Positions 32,388 to 33,319 of a stretch of 33,319 nt of DNA are shown piece by piece (within the stretch, counting starts at the first letter, position 1; each line of letters begins with the position of its first letter). The stretch covers positions 1-33,319 of the forward strand of contig SHUT01000017.1 of assembly GCA_009691255.1 (NCBI GenBank), given 5' to 3'. The stretch is from Ilumatobacteraceae bacterium (GTDB lineage Bacteria > Actinomycetota > Acidimicrobiia > Acidimicrobiales > Ilumatobacteraceae). The position numbers and the translations under genes were made by a program. The notes beneath the pieces are model-generated. The model saw nothing but the letters and a program-made list of their open reading frames with translations. It was not told where the DNA came from and did no database searches.

Positions 32388-32957
32388 GTGTCTGATTTAC
32401 CACAACTTGATCCCGCTCGCAGTGCGTTGCGTCATCATGTACTGACCCACTCATTAAAAACAGGCAGTTTCACACTCAAATCAGGTCGGGCGAGTTCTTG
32501 GTTTCTTGATGCCAAGCAGACTTCTTGCCGGGCAGACGGAATCATCTTGGTGGCAGACGTGGCATTGTCGTTTTTTCCTTCAACAGTCACCGCGATTGGC
32601 GGTCTCACAATGGGAGCCGATCCTGTGGCGTACGGCATTGCTGCTGTAGCGGCAACACGGGGTTTGTCATTACGAAGTTTTAGCGTGCGCAAAGAAGCCA
32701 AAGACCATGGCGTCACCGGACGTATCGCTGGCGCATTACAAGTCGGCGACAAAGTAGTCATCACAGAAGACACGGTGACACGCGGAACATCAATTTTTGA
32801 AGCAGTCGACGCCGTGCAGGCATTTGGCGCAGAAGTCGTACTAATTACAGTGATGGTTGACCGCGGCGGAACATGCGCTGAGATGGCACGACAAGCTGGG
32901 ATCTCGTACATTCCAATGCTGACTGCTCCTGATTTAGGGTACGAATTCGGTAGCTAG
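32388..32957 (+). CDS. pyrE: Orotate phosphoribosyltransferase
   Basis: The product has 189 residues and transfers phosphoribose from PRPP to orotate, giving OMP in pyrimidine synthesis. The sequence shows the N-terminal hood (TGSFTLKSGRASSWFLDAK), the GLTMGADPVAYG loop, the RKEAKDHG flexible loop with its catalytic lysine, and the PRPP motif VVITEDTVTRGTS. The start is GTG at 32388. Although it follows purB closely, a -10-like box right before it suggests its own leaderless transcript. Confidence 0.94.
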   Translation: MSDLPQLDPARSALRHHVLTHSLKTGSFTLKSGRASSWFLDAKQTSCRADGIILVADVALSFFPSTVTAIGGLTMGADPVAYGIAAVAATRGLSLRSFSVRKEAKDHGVTGRIAGALQVGDKVVITEDTVTRGTSIFEAVDAVQAFGAEVVLITVMVDRGGTCAEMARQAGISYIPMLTAPDLGYEFGS

Positions 32958-32971
32958 ATTCTTTAGCCACC
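32949..32971 (+). terminator. Possible hairpin at the pyrE 3' end
   Basis: GGTAGCTA (32949-32956) can pair with TAGCCACC (32964-32971) with one A-C mismatch and a 7-base loop. It overlaps the pyrE stop. No T-tract follows, so termination is uncertain. Confidence 0.25.
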
Positions 32972-33044
32972 GACCGAATCGAAGAAGTACTTGTTATTTT
33001 GCCCGTGATGTAGTCCGCACAACCTCACTCCGTGGGCGACGGCC

Positions 33045-33050
33045 TAGCCT
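33045..33050 (+). promoter_or_regulatory. Possible -10 (TAGCCT) for the thioesterase gene
   Basis: TAGCCT lies nine bases before the ATG and equals the dnaK -10 hexamer. No -35 or Shine-Dalgarno is clear. Confidence 0.3.
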
Positions 33051-33059
33051 CGTAGTTCT

Positions 33060-33319
33060 ATGTCATTGCGCGAGTTATTTCAGTTGTCTCCACATGGTGC
33101 GGATACTTTTGTCGGTGAGGCGCATCCCTATAACTGGGGTGGCTTATATGGGGGCCACATCGTTGCCCAAGCCCTGCACGCCGCGCATCGCACTGTCCAA
33201 GACGGTCTTCAAGTGCATTCACTGCGTGCATACTTTATTCGCCGAGGTGACAACACCGAGCCGATTCGTTACGAAGTTGACCGCATTCGCAATGGTCGCT
33301 CATTTTCTACACGACGTGT
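33060..33319 (+). CDS. tesB: TesB-type acyl-CoA thioesterase II (5' part)
   Basis: The first 86 codons are visible and the gene runs off the right edge. The N-terminal hotdog domain of acyl-CoA thioesterase II is recognised from GGLYGGHIVAQALHAAHRTV, HSLRAYFIRRGD and IRYEVDRIRNGRSFSTRR, which match the family pattern for the strand carrying the acyl pocket. The enzyme hydrolyses medium- and long-chain acyl-CoA. The catalytic part in the second domain is outside the window. It follows pyrE by 102 bases on the same strand. Confidence 0.88.
   Translation, partial: MSLRELFQLSPHGADTFVGEAHPYNWGGLYGGHIVAQALHAAHRTVQDGLQVHSLRAYFIRRGDNTEPIRYEVDRIRNGRSFSTRR

Noticed and set aside
1-33319. A defence, mobile or secondary-metabolite system
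   Set aside because: Every sizeable open frame is accounted for by core genes, and there are no transposase, integrase, nuclease or CRISPR signatures.

Overview
The window is about 33 kb of densely packed actinobacterial chromosome with moderate GC content. Gene content and order point to a member of the Actinomycetota, most likely an Acidimicrobiia-type lineage. The evidence is the cwlM-trxA-trxB-anti-sigma-sigma-kinase-DUF6049-pcnA block, an rpsF-ssb-rpsR-rplI-dnaB block next to a DUF5318 gene, a dnaK-grpE-dnaJ-hspR-clpB operon with a textbook HspR (HAIR) operator, a mycobacterial-type dCTP deaminase and an EtfD-like Fe-S reductase. The class-level placement is inference. I see no insertion sequence, prophage, CRISPR array, toxin-antitoxin pair or restriction system; this is core chromosome.

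Region 1 (1-8732, minus strand) is one long, tightly coupled cluster read right to left: GNAT, DUF6049, DegV, Ser/Thr kinase, ECF sigma factor, membrane anti-sigma, small membrane protein, trxB, trxA, cwlM. Many junctions are 4-base ATGA overlaps. It matches the oriC-proximal cluster known from Mycobacterium and Streptomyces. However, the lipid II flippase gene murJ/mviN, normally next to DUF6049, is absent and a DegV gene sits there. cwlM has no ATG/GTG/TTG start in the right place, only an ATT behind a good Shine-Dalgarno.

Region 2 (8759-14778, mostly plus strand) holds pcnA, a methyltransferase on the opposite strand, DUF5318, then rpsF-ssb-rpsR-rplI and dnaB. A structured leader that looks like the S6:S18 autoregulatory RNA precedes rpsF. 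A cluster of at least four DnaA boxes lies between rplI and dnaB. The bS18 protein carries an unusual acidic tail of about 66 residues.

Region 3 (14779-21788) contains a VOC protein, a 69-residue membrane protein, an OafA-type acyltransferase whose GTG lies three bases after a tRNA-Gly(CCC) gene, dcd, an EtfD-like membrane Fe-S reductase, a cyclic-nucleotide-binding protein and phosphoglycerate mutase.

Region 4 (21789-28328) is the chaperone operon dnaK-grpE-dnaJ-hspR-clpB. A perfect HAIR palindrome lies between gpmA and dnaK and covers the predicted -35 of gpmA. Region 5 (28337-33319) has a HisD-family protein lacking key zinc-site residues, then purA-purB, pyrE and the start of a TesB-type thioesterase.

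A recurrent theme is a TANNNT box 6-7 bases before the start codon with no Shine-Dalgarno (GNAT, methyltransferase, VOC, dcd, cyclic-nucleotide-binding protein, pyrE), which suggests widespread leaderless transcription.
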